Part shown: piece by piece, positions 63,831 to 64,000 of the stretch
Layout: every line of letters starts with the position of its first letter
How positions within the stretch are numbered: the stretch's first letter is position 1
Assembly: GCF_010668805.1 (NCBI RefSeq)
Contig: NZ_WUFT01000011.1
Location: 124,001-188,000 of the forward strand
DNA from: Rhizobium phaseoli
Lineage (GTDB): Bacteria; Pseudomonadota; Alphaproteobacteria; Rhizobiales; Rhizobiaceae
DNA: 64,000 bases
Direction of reading: 5' to 3'
The notes under the pieces: model-generated
The model's input: the letters and a program-made list of their open reading frames with translations, nothing else
What the model was told of the DNA's origin: nothing
The model's database searches: none
Translations under genes and position numbers: made by a program

Positions 63831-64000
63831 ATGCCCTGCCCTGGCTCAGCAATGAATGTCGGATGCCTGCCGCAAAGAGTTACAGCGACCTTGCGCATCT
63901 GAAAAGACACGACGCGGTGTAAAAGCTGCATGAGCGGGGATGGCGAGTTTGGAGACTTTGGCTCTCTATGCCATCAATCACTGCCTGGATTTAATTGGAG

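Overview
The window reads as chromosome of a fast-growing Rhizobium, most likely the R. leguminosarum/R. etli/R. phaseoli group. This is inferred from a high-GC alphaproteobacterial gene style, a fixNOQP-fixI cytochrome cbb3 cluster, a BA14K-type protein, tandem RTX/cadherin-like secreted proteins, and many copies of short mosaic intergenic repeats (RIME- and RPE-like) typical of rhizobia. No tRNA, rRNA, CRISPR array or intact insertion sequence was found.

Layout. 1-5.7 kb (minus): cbb3 oxidase operon fixN-fixO-fixQ-fixP, then a 63-aa membrane peptide, a DUF2189 membrane protein and the start of the copper ATPase fixI, which runs off the left edge. 6-13 kb: small lipoproteins (two are tandem paralogues), a single-domain response regulator, a DUF899 protein, a class III nucleotide cyclase, a DUF805 protein and a long rhomboid protease. 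13.4-18.2 kb: DNA repair genes, namely uvrB with long N- and C-terminal extensions and a mobile palindrome inside its reading frame, a uracil-DNA-glycosylase-like remnant and a SRAP (YedK/HMCES) protein. 18.6-25.3 kb: two tandem RTX/cadherin-like proteins with almost identical 3' ends. 26-27 kb: a large inverted repeat and a cold-shock gene.

27.3-30.5 kb is the clearest foreign DNA. It is an AT-rich block with one intact NACHT NTPase (bacterial NLR-like, probably anti-phage) and the wreck of a tyrosine integrase, lying against the 5' end of dusA, a known integration hot spot. The NACHT gene is intact while the integrase has at least five lesions, so it looks like a defence gene stranded after its element decayed.

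31-42 kb: an HtrA-like protease, an alpha/beta hydrolase, small hypotheticals, an ABC-2 exporter operon, an HxlR regulator divergent from a RibD-like reductase, and a MarR-GNAT fusion with a perfect 24-bp palindrome touching its start codon. 42-45.4 kb: a putative LAS-type metallopeptidase, a P-loop kinase-like protein, then a graveyard of gene remnants (lipoprotein, LysR, SDR, Lrp/AsnC, ArgG) with mosaic repeats. 45.6-64 kb: a UbiA-like prenyltransferase, a phosphodiester glycosidase-like protein, an ABC exporter coupled to a hydrolase, VOC/GFA/nitrilase-family enzymes, dapB, an ornithine-cyclodeaminase-like enzyme, a PLP decarboxylase, an amidase-like secreted protein, the K+ transporter kup and a CPA1 Na+/H+ antiporter.
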